From positions 62,001 to 126,000 of the forward strand of contig NZ_CP029617.1 in assembly GCF_003945545.1 (NCBI RefSeq): 64,000 bases of DNA, read 5' to 3'. Both the position numbers and the translations under genes were made by a program. Below are positions 51,801-63,162 of this stretch, one piece after another. Position 1 is the first letter of the stretch; each line of letters begins with the position of its first letter. The notes below the pieces were generated by a model. It was not told where the DNA came from and did not search any database. It saw only the letters and a program-made list of their open reading frames with translations. Source of the stretch: Streptomyces sp. WAC 01529. GTDB lineage: Bacteria > Actinomycetota > Actinomycetes > Streptomycetales > Streptomycetaceae.

Positions 51801-54698
51801 ATCGGCCGTCCCTTCGACCTCGCCGCGGAGATTCCGGTACGGGCGCGTGTGCTGCGGTGCGGGCCGCAGGAGCACGTACTCGTGCTGTTGCTGCACCACA
51901 TCGCCGCCGACGGCGAGTCGATGGCGCCGCTGACACGGGACCTGAAGGCCGCCTACGAGGCCCGGCTACGGGGCGGGGTGGCGCAGTGGGACGACCTGCC
52001 GGTGCAGTACGCGGACTACGCACTGTGGCAGCGGGAGCTGCTCGGCGACGAGGACGACCCGGACAGTGTGCTCGCGGCTCAACTCGCCTACTGGCGTGGC
52101 GAGCTCGAAGGGATGCCGCAGTTGTCGCGGCTGCCGCTGGACCGGCCGCGCCCGCCGGTGGCCGGCCACCGGGGTGACACGGTCACCTTCGCCATCGGCC
52201 CCGGCGTGCTCGCCGCCGTCGAGGAGGTGGCGCGGGCCCAGGGCGCGACGGTGCCGATGGTCCTGCAGGCCGCGCTCGCCGTCCTGCTGCGGCTGCGGGG
52301 CGGCGGCGACGACCTGGCCATCGGCGTACCCATCGCCGGGCGCACGGACGACGCGCTCGCGGATCTGGTGGGCTTCTTCGCCAACACGTGGGTGCTGCGG
52401 ATCTCCCTGGCGGGCAACCCGACGTTCGCGTCCGTGGTGCGGCAGGTGCGGGACAAGGCCGTCGGCGCGTACGACCACCAGGACGTGCCCTTCGATCGGC
52501 TCGTGGAGGCGCTGAACCCCGAACGGTCCGCCGCCTACCACCCGCTGTTCCAGATGGCGTTCTCCTGGCAGACCGGTGCGGGCCGGCTGGAGCTGCCCGG
52601 TCTGCGGGCAGTCCCGGAAGCGGTCACGACCGGCACCGCGAAGTTCGATCTGCTCTTCCACTTCGAGGATGGTGCCGGGGACGGAGTGCGGGGGCTCGTC
52701 GAGTACGCCACCGACCTGTTCGAGCCGAGCACGGCGCAGGACCTCGCGGACCGGTACGTGCACCTCGTCACGGAGCTGACGGCAAGGCCGCAGACGCCGC
52801 GCGACGCCATGGATGCCCTGACGCCCGCTGAACGGCACCGGCTCCTGCACAAGATCAACGACACGGCCGTGCCCACACCGGACGCGACGGTGCCCGCGCT
52901 CTTCGCCCGGCGGGCAGCGGCCCAGCCGGACGCGGTCGCGGTGGTCAGCGGCGCGGAGTCGCTGACCTACCGGGAGCTGAACGCGCGCGCCACCCGGCTC
53001 GCGCGCGAACTGGTGCGGCGCGGAGTGGCAGCCGAGTCGGCAGTGGCGGTGGCCGTGCCCCGCTCGCCCCAGTACGTGGTGGCGGTCCTCGCCGTCCTCA
53101 TGGCGGGCGGCGCCTACGTGCCGCTGGCTCACGACCACCCGCCGGAGCGCCTCGCCTTCATGCTCCGCGACGCGCGGGCCGCGCTGCTCGTCACCACGTC
53201 GGAGGTGGCCGCCGGGCTGCCTGCGGGCGCCTGTCCCCGCATCGTGGTCGACGATCCGGGCACCGCCAGGGCCGTCGCCGCGCAGTCGGGCGACGACTGT
53301 CCCGACGCGGGCCGCCCCGACCGGTTGGCGTATGTCATCTACACCTCGGGGACGACCGGAGTGCCCAAGGGCGTGGGGGTGAGCCACCGCGCCCTGGTGG
53401 ATCTCGCGGCGGACCGGCGCTGGCGTGGCGGCGGCCACGACCGGGTGCTGATGCATTCGGCGCCGACATTCGACGCCTCGTGCTACGAGCTGTGGGTGCC
53501 GCTGCTGAACGGCGGCACGGTCGTGGTGGCACCGGCCGGACAGCTGGATGTCGCCGCCCTTGCCGGGGTGCTGGCCGAGCAGCGGGTGACCGCGGCGTTC
53601 CTGTCCTCCGGGCTCTTCGGGGTGCTCGCCCACGAGCGGCCGGAGAGCTTCGCCGGCATGACGGAGGTGCTGGCCGGCGGTGAGCTGGTGCCCGCGGAGC
53701 CGGTGGCGCGGGTGTTGCGGGCCTGTCCCGGCGTCACGGTCGTCAACGGCTACGGGCCCACGGAGGCGACGGTGTTCGCCGCCACCCACGGGATCACCGA
53801 CGCCGGCCAGGTCGGTGCGGTGTTCCCGATAGGGCGGCCGCTGGACAACACCCGCGCCTACGTGCTGGACGAGCGGCTGCGGCCCGTGCCGCCGGGTGTG
53901 GACGGCGAGCTGTATCTCGCGGGGTCGGGACTGGCACGGGGCTATGTGTACCGGCCGGGGGTGACGGCCGAACGGTTCGTGGCCTGTCCGTTCGCGGGCA
54001 CCGGCGAGCGCATGTACCGGACGGGGGACGTGGTGGCGTGGACGAAGGGGGGCGAGCTGGTGTACAAGGCTCGCGCCGACGACCAGGTACAGGTCCGCGG
54101 CTTCCGCATCGAGCCCGGCGAAGTGGAGGCGGCCCTGGTGGCCCACCCGGAAGTGGCCGGGGCGGCAGTGGCCGCGTGGCAGGGCCCGGGGGGTGCGCAG
54201 CTGGTGGCGTACGTCGTTCCGGCCGCTCCGGCCGCCGGGCCGGGTGTGCCCGGTGAGGCCGTCGGCCGTGTCGAGGAGCTGCGCAGGCATCTGGCGCGGC
54301 GGCTGCCGGAGTACATGGTGCCGTCCGAGTTCGTGGAGCTCGACGCCCTGCCGCTCACCAGGAACGGCAAGGTGGACCGGCACGCCCTGCCGGCCCCCCG
54401 GCGCTCCGAGGGGAGTGGGGCCGCCCGAGTCCTGCCGCGCACGGCCACCGAACGCGCGGTCGCCGCGATCTGGGCGGAGCTGCTCGGCCTGGACGAGATC
54501 GGCGTGCACGAGAAGTTCTTCGAGGTCGGCGGGACCTCCCTGTCCTTCCTCACGCTGAGCAACCGGCTGGCCGAACTGGGCCTGGAAGAGACGCCGTTGT
54601 CCGCCCTGTTCGAACACAACACGGTGGAGGCGATGGCCCGCCTCCTGGACGACCGCACGGCCCGCGGAACCACAGACAGATTGGGGTATGAACTGTGA
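36873..54698 (+). CDS. Five-module non-ribosomal peptide synthetase
   Basis: 5941 residues; order: degenerate C remnant (1-150), then C1-A1-PCP1, C2-A2-PCP2, C3-A3-PCP3-E, C4-A4-PCP4, C5-A5-PCP5. C sites: H301-H-L-L-F-D306-S (Gly lost), H1342/D1347, H2398, H3970/D3975, H5008/D5013. Carrier serines: S1161, S2215, S3281 (GGDS, usual before E), S4824, S5889. E is complete ([10 protein letters not shown] at 3469, EGHGRE at E3617), so residue 3 should be D; C4 is of the type that follows E. By-eye specificity codes: A1 DVYFAGAAI, A2 DAWMTGAVC, A3 DAWTTGAVC (near Phe), A4 DVFSVAAYA, A5 DAYFLGGVF; substrates uncertain. No TE. The stop overlaps the next gene (GTGA), so the chain passes to it. Confidence 0.93.
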   Translation: MGVRFSVADLPFGFEQILSSQPHLSAHAFDVAELGLDHELLRAVEGLAKKLGATAPVVLQAAYEVLLDRLGGGDGPPGDDPSFADVVTRVRDRAARAEDSQGRPSRLRGPLTGHPALAERFVQVVRQVVAEPGRPVGAVRVSLVPVGRREVEMWERRYPGFAEVWPLTPLQSGLLFHTYLDDASRDAYQMQFVLHLRGPVDGARMRVAGQALLDRHANLCTAFVAGSDGESVQVVVDGIELPWCELDLTGQGPADAEPDAALEAFLAEDFRDHFDVTVPPALRMALVNVAAERFELVLTAHHLLFDSASLPLLVRDLLCLYESRGDAAALSRVPEFRDFLVWLSGQDRQAAARVWAEELAGAEEPTLLAPIAGTDSAGAGPKAAGVGEAVVPLSRDTARDLAGLAAASGVSLDTVVQGAWALLLGALTGQRDVVFGATVSGRPAAVPQVASMAGLFVNTLPVRVRLAPTDTVADLLRGMRERQTALRDHYCGLADIHRATGRNVLFDTLVTTESYEAAGHHGDDGTAIQITGVRSSAGTHYPLTVTVTATPRLRVTVQYQRHLFDRDAAEALARRLARIVEQIAADPGALAGRLDLLSPEEREQLLTGHNDTAVPVDAGTFPALFERRAAATPDAVTLVYGDASLTYRDLDTRANRLARELIRRGVRAETVVAVSMRRSPDLVVAYLAVLKAGGTYLPVDAALPADRIAYMLADSAARLVLADAATAPSLPVLAVPLLRPDDPVTAEGLTRLDGAPVTDEERDGGPLAVERAAYVIYTSGSTGRPKGVAVTHLGVAGLVETQRSRLGLTAASRVLQFASPSFDVSVYEMCMTLLTDATLVLAPQEQLAPGQPLIDTLTEQRVTHVFLPPAVLGALPPGTLPGVISLAVGGDAATPDLVSGWSEGRDMVNAFGPTETTAIVTFSDSLTADGRIPPIGRPVANTRMYVLDDALRPVPTGVAGELYVAGDSLARGYLGRPGLTAGRFVACPFGPPGHRMYRTGDIVTWRSDGQLVFHGRTDDQVKVRGFRIELGEVQAVLGEHPGVAQAVVVCHEQGGDRRLVGYAVPVEGDGLPAPAELRAFMAERLPDYMVPSAVVALPEVPLNPNGKLNRRALPPPDFVSGASDRAPRTLREELLCELFAQVLDVGRVGIDDGFFDLGGHSLLATKLISRIRSTLGAEIDVRTLFAHPTVAALAPHLDTDAARSRVPLTRAAERPERLPLSFAQQRLWFLHQLEGPSATYNMPFVLRLSGDLDVSVLEASINDLLARHEALRTTFPEVDGKPFQNVREPGQATITLVPQQTAAGDALAEASRHTFDLATEIPFHSRLFTTGPREWVLVLVIHHIAADGWSLAPLARDLAAAYSARTRGEQPQWTPLPLQYADYTLWQRKLLGDPDDPDSLYSRQLAYWAHQLDGLPERVTLPADRPRPAVLAHSGDLLHFALGPELHRGVTELARASGATPFMVLQATMAALLTRLGAGTDIAVGSGIAGRTEDHLSDLVGHFVNMLVLRTDTSGDPTFADLLDQVRTSSLAAYSHQDIPFEALVEKLNPQRSASHHPLFQVALALQNNEQVDFALPGLRVQADAGATGTARFDIFLSLEETFEDRVPAGIRIAAEYSTELFDAGTIETLIARWERLLTTAVADPSHRISDADLLTEQERAELLGTPHSRESREVEPATFPDMFAARVRAAPQAPAVESEHTTWTYAELNARANRIAHWLIAQGIGPEHPVGVAMPRCPEQVAIALGIMKAGAAYLPVDLEYPADRITYMIDDAAPAAILTTTESAHNLPTGPATHVIAVDTAHIRHAWAHSPDHDPNTELTPDHPMYVIYTSGSTGRPKGVTVTHTGLTALSATTRERMALDTDSRVLQVASPSFDAAFWELVQTLTVGATLVVPRQRRLVGDDLYRTLAQRHITHVMLPPSVVATLPEEGARALTGLRVLTVGGEPCPPGLAANWAPGRRLINAYGPAETTVCGAISAPLTSDHVPIGTAVADNRVRVLDHRLTLVPPGTPGELYIAGPSLARGYLNQPALTAERFLPDPYGPPGHRMYRTGDTVRRSADGQLEYLGRTDDQVKLHGLRIEPGEIQAVLAGHPGIAQAVVVCHEQGGDRRLVGYVVPVEGDGLPAPAELRRFAAARLPDFMVPATFVLLDALPLNPNGKLDRAALPAPDFAPRATSRAPRTLREELLCELFAQVLDVGRVGIDDGFFDLGGHSLLATKLISRIRTTLGAEIELRTLFAHPTVAALAPHLDTGTSTHHSAPLARAAERPERLPLSFAQQRLWFLHQLEGPSATYNMPFVLRLSGDLDVSVLEASINDLLARHESLRTTFPEIGGKPYQDILEPEQARITLTPQHTSTLTAALTKATRRTFDIAREIPLHAQLFATAAREWTLVLVMHHIAADGWSLAPLARDLAAAYGARARGEQPQWAPLPLQYADYTLWQQNLLGDPDDPDSLYSRQLTYWTDQLAGLPERVTLPGDRPRPAVLDHSGDLLHFTLSPELHQGVTDLARSSGTTPFMVLQATMAALLTRLGAGTDIAIGSGIAGRTDEGLKDLVGHFVNMLVLRTDTSDDPTFTDLLDQVRTTSLAAYSHQDVPFEALVEALNPQRSTSHHPLFQIALALQNNEQAHFDLPGLRVQEHVSGTGTARFDLYFSLNETFEDHRPAGIRIAAEYSTELFDAGTIETLIARWERLLTTAVADPSHRISDADLLTQKERGELLAAERAVTPREVEPATFPDMFAARVRAAPQAPAVESEHTTWTYAGLNARANRIAHWLIAQGIGPERPVGVAMPRCPEQVAIALGIMKAGAAYLPVDLEYPADRITYMVGDAVPAAILTTTESAHNLPTGPVTHVIAVDTAHIRHAWAHSPDHDPDTELTPDHPMYVIYTSGSTGRPKGVTVTHTGLAALTATTRERMALDTDSRVLQVASPSFDAAFWELVQTLTIGAALVVPSQRRLVGDDLYRTLAQRHITHVTLPPSVAATLPPEAPHTLTDLRVLTVGGEPCPPGLPARWAAPGRRFINAYGPAETTVCGAISAPLTSDHVPIGTAVADNRVRVLDHRLIPVPPGTPGELYIAGPSLARGYLNQPALTAERFLPDPYGPPGHRMYRTGDIVRRGTDGQLEYLGRTDDQVKLHGLRIEPGEVEAVLAGHPGIAQAVVVVAENRGAAQLVGYVVPAATQPAGTEDLDLTAGVSPSELRRFAAARLPDFMVPAAFVLLDALPLNPNGKLDRAALPAPRFTGGAYRAPRTEPECILAAAYAEVLGVERIGSDDDFFAVGGDSIRSIQVVSRARAHGVGITPRQIFEQRTVARLAAAASHAPAGAVLQEFDGGGVGSMPLPPIARHVRELGGDWQQFAMFALAELPVGIDGAGLATALAAVLDHHDILRSCLESTGEGVLRVAKTGSVDAAALLHRVACDGRWDARWQRAAQAELDAASGRLDPAAGVMAQAVWFDPAPGGGAGRLLLVLHHLVVDGVSWRILLPDLAAAWSAVQAGAPPALAAVETSARRWAHALETEAACEARARELPLWRSVLDGPDPVLGIRRLDPAVDRMDTVDTVCVRLSAPVTDALLTALPAAFRCGARDGLLAALAVAVARRQAARGTGEPLLPSVLLGVEGHGREESIVPGADLSRTVGWFTSLFPVRLDLTGCDLDEVRTGGPAAGDLLKSVKEQLLAIPDHGIGFGLLRHLNPETAAELRRSPAPQIELNYHGRFSAADMPEHLRGLGFHDITAGSGLTTPANGMPALAPLHIEALATDTAEGPRLEAEWSFPTGVLPREQAQQLAEEWCAALEGLARHAVAPGAGGLTPSDVPLVAAGQREIERWERQCPGLAEVWPLTALQSGFLFHALLADASFDAYQMQVVFHLRGPVDPARMRTAGQALLDRYPNLRAAFVPGTAGDPVQLVARDVDLPWRHADATGLDEAGQAAAVERFAAAELESRFDPAVPPLLRLGLVSLSHDRSELVLTAHHLLLDGWSLPLLVEDLLRLYGSAGDASGLRRAPEYRDFLRWLSRQDEEAAARAWAAELDGVDGPTLLAAPGNAAAEKTAPAAARYGHVEVPLGPDTADALSRQAARLGITLNTLVQGAWGMLLAGRTARRDVVFGATVSGRPAGVPEVDTMVGLFANTLPIRVRCAPGTTVAELLTDLQHRQARLLDHHHYGLPGIHRATGTSVLFDTLVAFDSYPVDRIGLTDAHAAAGIEITGLRPLTTTHYPLTLNAALAPHLRLTLEHRQDALDRGTVQRIADSLQRILAQLADDPGVMVGRTAVLGPAERDRVLRRFNDTGMPLPDMTVPGLIERQAARTPDATAVEHGARTLTYRELDGRANRLARELIARGVGPETVVAVSLPRSADLVVALLAVLKAGGAYLPVDPRYPGARLAHILADAQPVLLLTDTERLGSLPRTELPRLLLDTSVPTGAEAARAERDLSGANAAYVMYTSGSTGVPKGVTVTHEGVVNGVLQLAGRTGITAGTRTLAGTSVNFDVSVFEMVTTLAHGGTVEVVRDVLVLGERDGWRGGVISSVPSVFAELLDRAGGRIAADTVVFAGEALPASLVRRVRDTLPGIRIVNAYGQTESFYATTHALAPDDEPTVSAPIGVPLGNMRCYVLGPALEPLPVGVVGDLYVAGDIARGYHGRAGLTAERFVADPYAPGPGARMYRTGDLARWNDQGLLEYAGRGDAQVKIRGFRVEPGEIEACLTAHPGVDQAVVLPHGTDGARRLAAYVVPVAAGTAPPPDQLRHFVAERLPDYMVPGVFIPLDRLPLAPNGKLDHRALPAPELVASAPQRVPRTPREEALCALFAEVLGVEKAGIDDNFFDLGGHSLLVTRLVNRVRAALGVELPVQVVFEAPTVARLAERVDAGARSSRPALRRAKERPEQVPLSFAQRRLKYLDAIEPLPTYHLPFVVRLSGPLDTDALGSALRDVVLRHESLRTVYPAGDGDVAVQVVLPAHEVALEVPVQEVAPQAVSAAVAQEIGRPFDLAAEIPVRARVLRCGPQEHVLVLLLHHIAADGESMAPLTRDLKAAYEARLRGGVAQWDDLPVQYADYALWQRELLGDEDDPDSVLAAQLAYWRGELEGMPQLSRLPLDRPRPPVAGHRGDTVTFAIGPGVLAAVEEVARAQGATVPMVLQAALAVLLRLRGGGDDLAIGVPIAGRTDDALADLVGFFANTWVLRISLAGNPTFASVVRQVRDKAVGAYDHQDVPFDRLVEALNPERSAAYHPLFQMAFSWQTGAGRLELPGLRAVPEAVTTGTAKFDLLFHFEDGAGDGVRGLVEYATDLFEPSTAQDLADRYVHLVTELTARPQTPRDAMDALTPAERHRLLHKINDTAVPTPDATVPALFARRAAAQPDAVAVVSGAESLTYRELNARATRLARELVRRGVAAESAVAVAVPRSPQYVVAVLAVLMAGGAYVPLAHDHPPERLAFMLRDARAALLVTTSEVAAGLPAGACPRIVVDDPGTARAVAAQSGDDCPDAGRPDRLAYVIYTSGTTGVPKGVGVSHRALVDLAADRRWRGGGHDRVLMHSAPTFDASCYELWVPLLNGGTVVVAPAGQLDVAALAGVLAEQRVTAAFLSSGLFGVLAHERPESFAGMTEVLAGGELVPAEPVARVLRACPGVTVVNGYGPTEATVFAATHGITDAGQVGAVFPIGRPLDNTRAYVLDERLRPVPPGVDGELYLAGSGLARGYVYRPGVTAERFVACPFAGTGERMYRTGDVVAWTKGGELVYKARADDQVQVRGFRIEPGEVEAALVAHPEVAGAAVAAWQGPGGAQLVAYVVPAAPAAGPGVPGEAVGRVEELRRHLARRLPEYMVPSEFVELDALPLTRNGKVDRHALPAPRRSEGSGAARVLPRTATERAVAAIWAELLGLDEIGVHEKFFEVGGTSLSFLTLSNRLAELGLEETPLSALFEHNTVEAMARLLDDRTARGTTDRLGYEL
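40250..46570 (+). repeat. Tandem duplication inside the NRPS gene (two PCP-C-A units)
   Basis: The unit from PCP1 through A2 (about 40.25-43.40 kb) is repeated as PCP2 through A3 (about 43.41-46.57 kb), offset by about 3160-3170 bp. Long stretches are identical: about 138 bp at 41701/44870 and 104 bp at 41890/45059. C-domain middles and carrier ends differ more. This indicates recent module duplication or gene conversion. Confidence 0.85.
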
Positions 54699-57600
54699 CG
54701 CAACCGACCCGGGACGCCGTGGCGATCACCGGCGTGGCCGTGGCGTTGCCGGACGCCGACGATCTGGACGCGCTGCACCGGAACCTGCTCGACGGCCGCG
54801 TCAGCGTACGGGCACCGGGCAAGGAGCGGGTCCACTACGCCGGGGCGCCCACCGCCGCCGAATACGTGGCGATGGGCTATCTGAACCGGATCGACCTCTT
54901 CGACCACCGGTTCTTCGGACTCTCCCGGCGCGAAGCGGAGTTGATGGACCCGCACCAGCGCATGGCGGCCCAGCTCGCGCACCGGGCCATCGAGAACGCC
55001 GGCTACGCGCCGGGGGCCCTGAAGGGCTCGCGCACCTCCGTCGTCCTCAGCGCGCCGGAACCCCAGTACGCCACCCTGTACACCGACGACGACCCGCAGC
55101 AGATCCTCGGCGGGCACCCCTCCGCGGTGGCCGCGCGCATCGCCTACCTCTTCGACTTCGACGGCCCCAATCTGGTCCTGGACACCGCGTGCAGCGGCAG
55201 CCTCACCGCGCTCGCGGTCGCCGTGGGGCAATTACAGGGCGGCCAGGCGGACCTGGCCCTCGCCGGCGGACTCAACCTCTATCCGGTCCTGATACCCGGG
55301 CGTGACCACAGGCCCGTGGTCGGCCTGGAGTCCCAGGGCGGGGTGTGCCGCCCGTTCGACGCCGACGCGGACGGCACCACCGGCGGCGAGGGCGGCGGAC
55401 TCGTCGTACTCAAGCGGCTGGGCGATGCGCTCGCCGACGGCGACCACATTCACGGCGTGCTGCGCGGCACGGCCGTCAACCACAACGGCTTCCGCGCCGC
55501 CAGCATGAGCGCACCGAGCGCCCGCGCGCAGGCCGAGGTGCTCGTCGAGGCCTGGCGGCAGGCGGGCCCTGGCTCGCTCGACTACGTCGAGTGCCACGGC
55601 TCGGGCACCAAGCTCGGCGACGTCATCGAGGTCGAAGGACTGCGGCATGCCTTCGCCGAGGCGGGCCGGAGCGACCCTTGCGGGATCAGCGGCGTCAAGG
55701 GAAACCTCGGACACCTCGACCACGCCTCGGGCATCGCAGGCCTCTTCAAGGTCCTGGCCGGGCTGCGGCACCGGACCCGGTACCCGAACCCCAACTTCGA
55801 GTCGCCCAACCCGCTGATCGACTTCACCGGTCCGGTCCAGGTCGACGTGGCGGCGACGGCGTGGGAGCGCCGGGCGGACAGCACCCGCCGGGCGGGGCTG
55901 AGCGCCTTCGGCCTGACCGGCACCAATGTGCACGCCGTCATCGAGGAACCGCCCGCCGCGGAACCCGCCCCGGCGGCCCGGGAGCCCGCGGCCGAGCTGG
56001 TCACCCTCTCCGCCAAGTCACCGACGGCCCTGGAGAGTTACGCGCGACGCGTCGCCGACTTCCTTGACCGGACCGGGCACCGGCTGCCGGATATCGCGCA
56101 CGTGCTGAACCGCGGCCGCGACGACCACCCGTACCGCTGGGCCGTGACCGCGCACGACAACCAGGAGCTGGCCGCGCTGCTGCGCGCCCAGCACCCCGAT
56201 GAGCGCGAACCGGCGGCGCGGGCCCCTGTGGTCTTCCTCCTCTCCGGTGACGCCGAACTCAGCGACGACACCTGGACGGGCCTGCGCGCGGCCTTCCCCC
56301 AACTCGCCGCTCCCGACTCCGACTCCGGCTCCGGCTGCGGCTGCGACTCCGGCTCCGGCTCCGGCTCCGAGGGCCCAGCGGACTGCGAGGACGATACGGA
56401 CGCCACCTCGCCCGGCGCCCGGCTGCTAGCCCGGCAGCACGCGGCGTACCGACTCGCGCGCTCCTTCGGCCTGACCGAGGCGCGCCTGGTCGGCAACGGC
56501 ATCGGCAACCTCGCGGTGCGCACCATCCAGGACCCCGCGACGGCCGAGGAATCCCGGCGCAAGGCCGCGGAGGCGCCGCTCACCGGCCAGGTCGACGAGG
56601 GCGGCCTGCGCCGCGCGGTCCGCAGCCTCGCCGACGAGGGCGCGGTGGTGGTCGAGCTGGCCGCGGACGGCGCCCTGTCACGGGAGATCACTCGGGTCGC
56701 GCCGGAGCTGCCGGTCGTACGCCTCTTCGCGGACCCCACGCGGGAGGGCGTGCTCACGGCCCTCGCCGAGCTCTACTCGCTCGGCGCGGACCTCGACTGG
56801 AGCCGCTACTACGCCGGCGCGCGGCGGCGCCGGATCGAGGCGCCGACCTACCCCTTCGACGCCGACGAGGTCTCCTGCTGGTGCCGTCCGCCGGGCGGTC
56901 CACCGCCCTCCCCCGGCGGCCCCGCCGGCGGGGCGGACGCCGGGCGGACGGCGGCTCGGGAGTGGGACGGCACCGGCAGCGACCCGGAGCGACAGCTGGC
57001 CGAGATCTGGGCGGGCATCCTCAAGGCCGAGAATGTCGGCCCGGACTCGAACTACTTCGACCTCGGCGGCACCTCGATCGCCGGCATCACGGTGCTGCGT
57101 CAGGCCCAGGAGCTCTTCGGCGTACGCCTCACCTTCAACGACCTGCACCAGCACCCCACGCTGCGCCAACTCGCCACGCGGATAGCCGCCCTGCGGGCCG
57201 AAGGACCGGGGCGGGACGACTGGACGATCACCCCGGTGCCGCGCCCCGGCCGGCTGCCGCTGTCGCTCAACCAGGAGCAGCTGTGGTACCTGGACCGGCT
57301 GACACCGGGCACCGCGCTCTACAACATCCCGGTCCCCCTGCGCTACACCGGCGAACTGGACCTCGACGCGTACCGGGCGGCGCTGAGTGACGTGGTGGGC
57401 CGGCACGAGATCCTGCGCACCCGCATCCTGGACGAGGACGGCAGGCCGTACGCGCTCGACGCGGTGCCCGAGCCGCACCTGGTCTTCATCGACCTCGCGG
57501 CGCTGCCGGACGAACAGCGGCGCGCGGAGCTGTCACGGGTGATGACCGAGGAGGCGACGGCACCGTTCGACCTCGCGAGCGGACCGCTGTTCCGCAGCTT

Positions 57601-60600
57601 GCTGATCAAGGTCGGCGAGCAGGACCACGTGATCCTGCACACCTGGCACCACATCATCTACGACGGCTGGACCCCCGCCGTCTTCTTCGGGGAACTGACC
57701 GCCTGCTACAACGCCCGCCGCGCCGGTCGGCGACCCGAGCTGCCCGACCTGCCCGTCCAGTTCGCCGACTTCGCGGCCTGGCAGCGGGAGTGGCTGGACG
57801 AGGAGCGCACCGCGCGCGTACTGCGATGGTGGAACGACGAGCTGCACGACCTGGACACCCGCGAATTGCCGCTCGACCACCCGCGTCCGGCGGTGCAGTC
57901 CTTCCGCGGCGACACGGTGATGTTCGGCCTCGGGGAGGAACTCTCCGGGCAGCTGCGCGCCTTCAGCGTGCGCGAGAACGCGACGACCTTCGCCACCATG
58001 CTCGCCGTGGTCGACGCGGTCCTGCACCTGTGGGCGGGCCGGCGGGACGTGGTGGTGGGCGCGGCGACCACGGGCCGGTTCAACCCCGCCACCCACAACC
58101 TGATCGGCTACTTCAACAATGTGCTGCCGTTCCGCACGGAGGTCGATCCGGGCCTGAGCTTCCGCGACCTGGTGGCTCGCTGTGCGGCCACCGCCACCGG
58201 CGTACTCGACCACGAGGAGATCCCCTTCTCGAGGATCGTCGCCGCGACCGGCCACCGCGATCCCTCACGGCACCCGGTGTTCACAGTCTGCTACACCCAC
58301 CAGAACACGGTAAGGCCCGGCTTCGGGCTGGCGGGCCTCACCGGCGAGAGCCTCGACAGCCTCGGGGAGGACCTCTCGGGGATCGCGGGGGTCCCCCCGG
58401 GAACCTCCAAGTTCGACCTCACCTTCGGCCTGTACGACCAGGACGGCGGAGTGCTGGACGGCTATCTGGAGTACGCGGTCGACCTGTTCGAGCCGGCCAC
58501 CGCGCACCTCCTCGTCGACCTGTTCATGAAGGTCGCCGCGGCCGCCATGAGCAACCCGGACGTGCCCCTGGCGGAACTCCTCCAGGGGCAGGGTGAGCCC
58601 TCGGAGTCCTCTGAGGCGTCTGAGTTCTCTGAGTTCTCTGAGTTCTCTGCGTTATCTGAGTTCTCCCTCATCATCGGGGACCGGCGTGACCGGCCGGACG
58701 TGCGCCTGGTGAGCGAGGCCTTCCAGGAGCACGCCGCGCAGCGCCCGGACGAGATCGCCGTCGTCGACGCGACCGGCAGCCACACCTTCCGGGACATCGA
58801 CGCGCGGGCCGACCGCGTGGCGCGCCGGCTCGTCGAGCACGGCGTCGGACCGGACAGCGCCGTCCCGGTGGTCGCCGCACGCGGTGCCGACCTGGTGGTC
58901 GGCTGGCTCGCGGTGCACAAGGCGGGCGGGGCCTTCGCCTCCATCGACCCTTCGGTCCCCGAGCGGCGGATCCGGTCCATCCTCGCCAAGGTCGGCGCGT
59001 GCGCGCTGATCGTGGGTGAGGGCATGGCGGTCGAGGGCGTGGCGGTCGAGGGCCGCGACGGCGTCCCGGTCGTCCCGATCACCGCCGGCCCCGGCGACGA
59101 GAGCACGGACGAGGGCGCGGACACCGTGCCACAGCGGCGGGCCGGCGCCGCCAACCTGGCGTACGTCTCGCACACCTCGGGCTCGACCGGGCGCCCGCTG
59201 GGCTGCGAGGTCGAACACCGGGCGCTGCTCAACCTGCTGCACTGGTTCGGCGAGGAGGCGGGGCTGGAGTCCGCCGACCGCCTCGCGCAGACGGTCTCTC
59301 CCGCCTTCGACATGGCGGTGCTCGAAATCATGTCGGCCCTGTACCACGGAGCGACGCTGTGCTTCATATCGGACCTGCTGCAGACCCCGGAGAGCCTGCT
59401 GGGCGAGCTGGCCGAGCAGCGCGTGACCGTGGCCTGCATGCCGACCCCGCTCGCCGAGCTGGTCCTCACCGACCTGCCCGACGTCCCGGACCTCGCTCTG
59501 CGCCTACTGGTCACCGGCGGTGACCTGCTGCGCGTACGACCGCCCCGGCAGGCTCCGTTCGCCGTGCTCAACCTCTACGGGCCGACCGAGTGCGCGGTCT
59601 GCGTGACCGCGGGCCGGGTGGCTGAGACCACGGCCCGTACCGGCGACCTCCCGGACATCGGACGCCCCCTCCCCCACACCCGCGTATACCTCCTGGACGG
59701 CCGGGGCCGGCCCGTTCCGCCGGGGGAGACCGGCGAGGTACATCTCGGCGGGGCGCACGTCGGCCGCGGCTACCACGGCGGGCCCGGCCTGACCGCGGTC
59801 CGCTTTGTCGCCGATCCCTTCGCCGACGAGCCCGGCGCCCGCATGTACCGCACCGGCGACCTGGCCGCCGTCCGCCCCGACGGCACCCTCGAGTTCCGGG
59901 GGCGCGCCGATGACCAGCTCCAGCTGCGCGGTCACCGCGTGGAGCCCGCCGACATCGAGCGGACCCTGATGCGGCACCCGCAGGTGCGCGAGGCCCTCGT
60001 CCTCGCCGAGCGGCAGCCCTCCGGCGCCCCGCTGCTGGTGGCCCACATCGCGGGCGGGTCACTGCCCGACGACGCGGAGCTGACGGCATGGGTGGCCGGG
60101 GAGCTGCCGGAGCACATGCGGCCCGGCCGCGTACAACGCCATGACCAGCTGCCCCGGACGAGCAACGGAAAGCTCGACCGCAAGAGCATGAAGGAGAGCG
60201 CGGTGTCCGACCAGCACACGAGCGACGAGCTGACGTCGGTGACCACGGCCGTGGTCCCGGGAGCGCTCACCGACGCGGCGGGGCGCGAGGCCGAGCGGAT
60301 CCTCGGCGGGATCTGGGCCGACCTCCTCGGCGTCGCCCAAGTGGCGCCGGACGACAACTTCTTCAAGATCGGCGGAGACTCGCTGCTCAGCGTGAGCATC
60401 GCCGCGCGCGCCGCGAAGGCCGGGCTGCACCTCACCCCGCACGACATCCTCCAGCACCCGACGCTGCGCGAGCAGGCCGCGGCGGCCCGGCCCGTTCCCG
60501 CTGCCGTACCGGAGGCGGCCGCCACCGCCGCGACGGCGCCCGCGCCCGTGCCCGGCGAGCCGATCCCGCCGACACCGCTGATCCGGGCCCTGCAGAACAC

Positions 60601-61858
60601 CGCGCCCGACGGCGCCCTGGACTTCGTCTCGCCCGCGGTACTGGAGACGGCCCCGGGTATCCAGGCGGATACGGTGCGCGCGGCGTTCGAGCGCCTCGTC
60701 GAGCTGCACGAGCCGCTGCGTTACCGCTTCCGGCGCAACGACCTCGGCTGGCGCATCGAGTGTGCGGAGCGCGAGACCACGCCCATCGTCGACGCCAGGG
60801 TGCTGCCGCCGCTCGACGAAGACCAGCTGCAGGCGCGTATGAAGGCCGACTTCGACGAACTGCTTGCGGACATCGACCTGCGACGTGGCCCGGTGCTCCG
60901 GGTGAGGTTCTACGACCGCGGCGCCGACCTGCCCGGTGTGATCCTGCTGGCGATCCACCACTTCGTCTACGACGCCCTGGCCATCGTGCCGCTGGTGGAG
61001 GACCTCGACGACGCCCTGGCCGGGACCGGTCCCACCGCCGGGCGCCGCACCGCCTGGCGGGAATGGACGCATCTGCTGCGCGTCATGGCCACGTCCGACG
61101 AGGTGGCCGGCGAACTGCCGTACTGGAAGGGGATACTGAGCGCGGCGGAGGGGGCGGCGGAGCCCGTACCCGAGAACGGGGCAAAGGACGCGGCGCCCGG
61201 ACTCGTCCAGCGTGAGGTCGCGGCGGACCGGGTGGCGGCGCAGCTCACCGAGAGCGGTCAGGCGAGCCAGGCCGCCTCGATGGCCGCGGTCGCCGTGGCC
61301 TGGTCCCGGTGGCGCGGCCGGCCGGACGCCTTTCTGAGCACCCTGGGCATGGGCGCCTCGCCGCACGCCCTGTGGCACGGCGACCGCACCGCGTCGATCG
61401 GCTGGTTCACCCATATGTTCCCGGCCTTCCTGCGGGTGCCGCCCGGGGCCGGCGTCGCGGAGATCCTTCCGGCCGCCGCCGCGGCGCTGCGGTCGGTGCC
61501 CAATGACGGCATCGGATACGGCGTCGCGCGCCACCTCAGCCCCGAGACCCCCGCGGTGGCGGAGCTGCGGGCGCTGCCGGAGCCCCCGGTGCTTGTGGAG
61601 CACCTGGCCAGCGCCAACAACGGGCTCGCCAAGCTGGGCGGCGCCGCCGTCCGCATGCGCCGCTCGACGCTGCCGGGCCGACCGACCTCACTGCTCAGCT
61701 ACGTGCCGATCGTGGTCGAGACCCATGTGATGGGCGGAGTGCTCGAACTCAACATCGTGCACCGTGGTTCGTTCCCCCAAGCCGAGATGGAAGCCTTCGC
61801 CGACCTTCTCGTCGAGGCCTTCGCCGAGCTCGCCGCCGCACAGAACGGGCACGGCTGA
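54695..61858 (+). CDS. Hybrid PKS-NRPS: KS, decayed AT, carrier, C, A, PCP, E-like domain
   Basis: 2387 residues. KS (1-420) is complete: C166 (DTACSGSL), H301 (VECHGSGTK), H340 ([10 protein letters not shown]). Residues of about 510-730 are an AT remnant in which GHSxG has become G600-N-G-I-G and the active-site region is shortened; the post-AT linker [11 protein letters not shown] remains. A carrier (S794), C domain (H985-H-I-I-Y-D990), A domain (about 1336-1832, code DMLCVGLVC by eye; A3 loop with Leu1502 in place of Lys), PCP (S1896) and a C-terminal E-like domain (1960-2387; HHFVYDA at 2088, [16 protein letters not shown], but no EGHGRE) follow. No KR or TE. Start GTG 54695 overlaps the NRPS stop; the next gene abuts (TGA ATG). 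Confidence 0.9.
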   Translation: MTQPTRDAVAITGVAVALPDADDLDALHRNLLDGRVSVRAPGKERVHYAGAPTAAEYVAMGYLNRIDLFDHRFFGLSRREAELMDPHQRMAAQLAHRAIENAGYAPGALKGSRTSVVLSAPEPQYATLYTDDDPQQILGGHPSAVAARIAYLFDFDGPNLVLDTACSGSLTALAVAVGQLQGGQADLALAGGLNLYPVLIPGRDHRPVVGLESQGGVCRPFDADADGTTGGEGGGLVVLKRLGDALADGDHIHGVLRGTAVNHNGFRAASMSAPSARAQAEVLVEAWRQAGPGSLDYVECHGSGTKLGDVIEVEGLRHAFAEAGRSDPCGISGVKGNLGHLDHASGIAGLFKVLAGLRHRTRYPNPNFESPNPLIDFTGPVQVDVAATAWERRADSTRRAGLSAFGLTGTNVHAVIEEPPAAEPAPAAREPAAELVTLSAKSPTALESYARRVADFLDRTGHRLPDIAHVLNRGRDDHPYRWAVTAHDNQELAALLRAQHPDEREPAARAPVVFLLSGDAELSDDTWTGLRAAFPQLAAPDSDSGSGCGCDSGSGSGSEGPADCEDDTDATSPGARLLARQHAAYRLARSFGLTEARLVGNGIGNLAVRTIQDPATAEESRRKAAEAPLTGQVDEGGLRRAVRSLADEGAVVVELAADGALSREITRVAPELPVVRLFADPTREGVLTALAELYSLGADLDWSRYYAGARRRRIEAPTYPFDADEVSCWCRPPGGPPPSPGGPAGGADAGRTAAREWDGTGSDPERQLAEIWAGILKAENVGPDSNYFDLGGTSIAGITVLRQAQELFGVRLTFNDLHQHPTLRQLATRIAALRAEGPGRDDWTITPVPRPGRLPLSLNQEQLWYLDRLTPGTALYNIPVPLRYTGELDLDAYRAALSDVVGRHEILRTRILDEDGRPYALDAVPEPHLVFIDLAALPDEQRRAELSRVMTEEATAPFDLASGPLFRSLLIKVGEQDHVILHTWHHIIYDGWTPAVFFGELTACYNARRAGRRPELPDLPVQFADFAAWQREWLDEERTARVLRWWNDELHDLDTRELPLDHPRPAVQSFRGDTVMFGLGEELSGQLRAFSVRENATTFATMLAVVDAVLHLWAGRRDVVVGAATTGRFNPATHNLIGYFNNVLPFRTEVDPGLSFRDLVARCAATATGVLDHEEIPFSRIVAATGHRDPSRHPVFTVCYTHQNTVRPGFGLAGLTGESLDSLGEDLSGIAGVPPGTSKFDLTFGLYDQDGGVLDGYLEYAVDLFEPATAHLLVDLFMKVAAAAMSNPDVPLAELLQGQGEPSESSEASEFSEFSEFSALSEFSLIIGDRRDRPDVRLVSEAFQEHAAQRPDEIAVVDATGSHTFRDIDARADRVARRLVEHGVGPDSAVPVVAARGADLVVGWLAVHKAGGAFASIDPSVPERRIRSILAKVGACALIVGEGMAVEGVAVEGRDGVPVVPITAGPGDESTDEGADTVPQRRAGAANLAYVSHTSGSTGRPLGCEVEHRALLNLLHWFGEEAGLESADRLAQTVSPAFDMAVLEIMSALYHGATLCFISDLLQTPESLLGELAEQRVTVACMPTPLAELVLTDLPDVPDLALRLLVTGGDLLRVRPPRQAPFAVLNLYGPTECAVCVTAGRVAETTARTGDLPDIGRPLPHTRVYLLDGRGRPVPPGETGEVHLGGAHVGRGYHGGPGLTAVRFVADPFADEPGARMYRTGDLAAVRPDGTLEFRGRADDQLQLRGHRVEPADIERTLMRHPQVREALVLAERQPSGAPLLVAHIAGGSLPDDAELTAWVAGELPEHMRPGRVQRHDQLPRTSNGKLDRKSMKESAVSDQHTSDELTSVTTAVVPGALTDAAGREAERILGGIWADLLGVAQVAPDDNFFKIGGDSLLSVSIAARAAKAGLHLTPHDILQHPTLREQAAAARPVPAAVPEAAATAATAPAPVPGEPIPPTPLIRALQNTAPDGALDFVSPAVLETAPGIQADTVRAAFERLVELHEPLRYRFRRNDLGWRIECAERETTPIVDARVLPPLDEDQLQARMKADFDELLADIDLRRGPVLRVRFYDRGADLPGVILLAIHHFVYDALAIVPLVEDLDDALAGTGPTAGRRTAWREWTHLLRVMATSDEVAGELPYWKGILSAAEGAAEPVPENGAKDAAPGLVQREVAADRVAAQLTESGQASQAASMAAVAVAWSRWRGRPDAFLSTLGMGASPHALWHGDRTASIGWFTHMFPAFLRVPPGAGVAEILPAAAAALRSVPNDGIGYGVARHLSPETPAVAELRALPEPPVLVEHLASANNGLAKLGGAAVRMRRSTLPGRPTSLLSYVPIVVETHVMGGVLELNIVHRGSFPQAEMEAFADLLVEAFAELAAAQNGHG
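56315..56371 (+). repeat. Asp/Ser/Gly codon repeat inside the decayed AT
   Basis: Hexamer-like repeats of GACTCC and GGCTCC/GGCTGC encode [20 protein letters not shown] (about residues 541-560). The tract lies just upstream of the GNGIG relic and seems to have replaced part of the former AT fold. Confidence 0.75.
58602..58664 (+). repeat. 9-bp repeat encoding a Ser-Glu-Phe linker
   Basis: Imperfect copies of GAGTTCTCT encode the interdomain linker [19 protein letters not shown] between the C and A domains. Its codon use (TCT, GAG, TTC) is lower in GC than the rest of the gene. Confidence 0.8.
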
Positions 61859-62863
61859 ATGGCACTGCCGACAGCCCTCGCAGCGGTGGCGGTCCACCTG
61901 CCCGACGGCACCCTGCCCGTCGCCGGGCTGCCGGGCCTCGACCGGCTCGCCGCGGCCGAACGGGAGACCTGCGCCCGGCTCGGCATCGACGAGGTCCGCG
62001 CGGACGACTCGCTGTCCGCGCTGGACCTCGCCGCCGGGGCCGCCGGCCGGGCCCTGGCCCAAGCGGAGCTGACCGGGTCCGAGATCGGCGCGCTGATCCT
62101 CATCGACTCCCGCGCCCCTGAGCGGTTGATGTCGTCGCATGCCACCCGGCTCCAGGCGCTGCTCGGCGCGGACGGGGCGCTGGTGTTCTCCGTCGGCGGC
62201 CTCGGCTGTGTCTCGCTCACCCCGGCGCTGCTCGCCGCCCGCGGACTGCTCGCGGCCGACCGTGACCTGGACCACGTCCTGGTGGCACACGGCAGCAAGC
62301 CGCCGACCCTGCAGCGCTACCGGCACCCGGTGACCGTCAGCGGCGACGGCGGCGCGGCGGCGGTGATCTCCCGCAGCGGACCGGTCCGCATCCTCGACAT
62401 CGTCCAGGAGACCAATGGCGAGTACTGGGACCTCTTCCACGTCGACTACCGGGACCGGCCCACCGCGCAGTGGCGCGAGGAGTGCCGTGACCAGCGCACG
62501 TACTCCTTCAGGCTCGCCGTGGAGACCCGCAACCGGCTGCGCGCGATGCACCGGCGGCTGCTCGAGCGCAATGGCCTCACGACGGCGGACATCTCCTGCC
62601 ACCTCAGCCACAACCTCTCGCTGGGCGGCTTCCGGTTCACCGAGGAGTCACTCGGCGTCAAGATCAGCACCGCCTGCTTCGACAACCTCCGGCGATACGG
62701 CCACCTCGGCCCGAACGACGTCCTGGTCAACCTCCACACGGAACTCGAGCGCGGCGTCCTCGGCGACGGACAGCGGGCGGTCCTGATCAGCGCCAGCCCG
62801 GTCGCCGCGTGGAGTCTGCTGCTCGTGGAGATCGGGGACGGCACCGCAACCCACTACTTGTGA
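61859..62863 (+). CDS. KAS III (FabH)-like ketosynthase or acyltransferase
   Basis: 334 residues with the thiolase fold of KAS III. The nucleophile is C117 (GGLGCVSLTPALLAARGLL). The His region reads CHLSHNLSLGGF (H248/H251), and the segment that normally holds the third residue (YGNT...) reads YGHLGPND, so Asn appears replaced by His. Such altered KAS III proteins in antibiotic clusters act as starter condensing enzymes, acyl transferases or tetronate-forming enzymes. The gene starts directly after the megasynthase stop (TGAATG) and is 14 bp from a free ACP gene, so it very likely works with both. The function is inference. Confidence 0.8.
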   Translation: MALPTALAAVAVHLPDGTLPVAGLPGLDRLAAAERETCARLGIDEVRADDSLSALDLAAGAAGRALAQAELTGSEIGALILIDSRAPERLMSSHATRLQALLGADGALVFSVGGLGCVSLTPALLAARGLLAADRDLDHVLVAHGSKPPTLQRYRHPVTVSGDGGAAAVISRSGPVRILDIVQETNGEYWDLFHVDYRDRPTAQWREECRDQRTYSFRLAVETRNRLRAMHRRLLERNGLTTADISCHLSHNLSLGGFRFTEESLGVKISTACFDNLRRYGHLGPNDVLVNLHTELERGVLGDGQRAVLISASPVAAWSLLLVEIGDGTATHYL

Positions 62864-62877
62864 GAAAGAGATCACCC

Positions 62878-63162
62878 ATGACGAGGCCACGCGCAACAGC
62901 ATCCGAAGCTCCGCCCGCACAGGCCGCGATCGAGGACATCCTGGACTTTCTGGCCCGTGGGCTCGGCACCGAGGTCGGCCCCGACGACGACTACTTCGCC
63001 ACCGGCCTCACCGACTCGCTCTTCGCCCTCGAACTCGTCACCTTCGTGGAACACCGCTTCCAGCTGACGGTGGAGGTCGAGGACCTCGCCATCGACAACT
63101 TCCGTACGGCCGCGAACATCCTCGCCTTCGTCCAGGCCCGAGGGGGTGCGCTGACGTCATGA
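62878..63162 (+). CDS. Discrete acyl carrier protein (FkbJ-like)
   Basis: A 94-residue ACP. The phosphopantetheine serine is in YFATGLTDSLFALELVTFVE; the following EVEDLAIDNFRTAANILAFV resembles ACPs that carry glyceryl-derived units (FkbJ, ZmaD types) more than fatty-acid ACPs. ATG 62878 has a GAAAGAG site. Its TGA overlaps the start of the acyl-CoA dehydrogenase gene (ATGA), a pairing known from alkoxymalonyl- and aminomalonyl-ACP pathways, where the dehydrogenase acts on the ACP-bound substrate. Confidence 0.85.
   Translation: MTRPRATASEAPPAQAAIEDILDFLARGLGTEVGPDDDYFATGLTDSLFALELVTFVEHRFQLTVEVEDLAIDNFRTAANILAFVQARGGALTS

Noticed and set aside
51966..54617. Very long antisense open frame (about 880 codons) over the NRPS gene
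   Set aside because: High GC leaves stop-free antisense frames opposite long genes; its translation is His/Arg/Gly-rich without domains and the sense strand has clear C/A/PCP domains.
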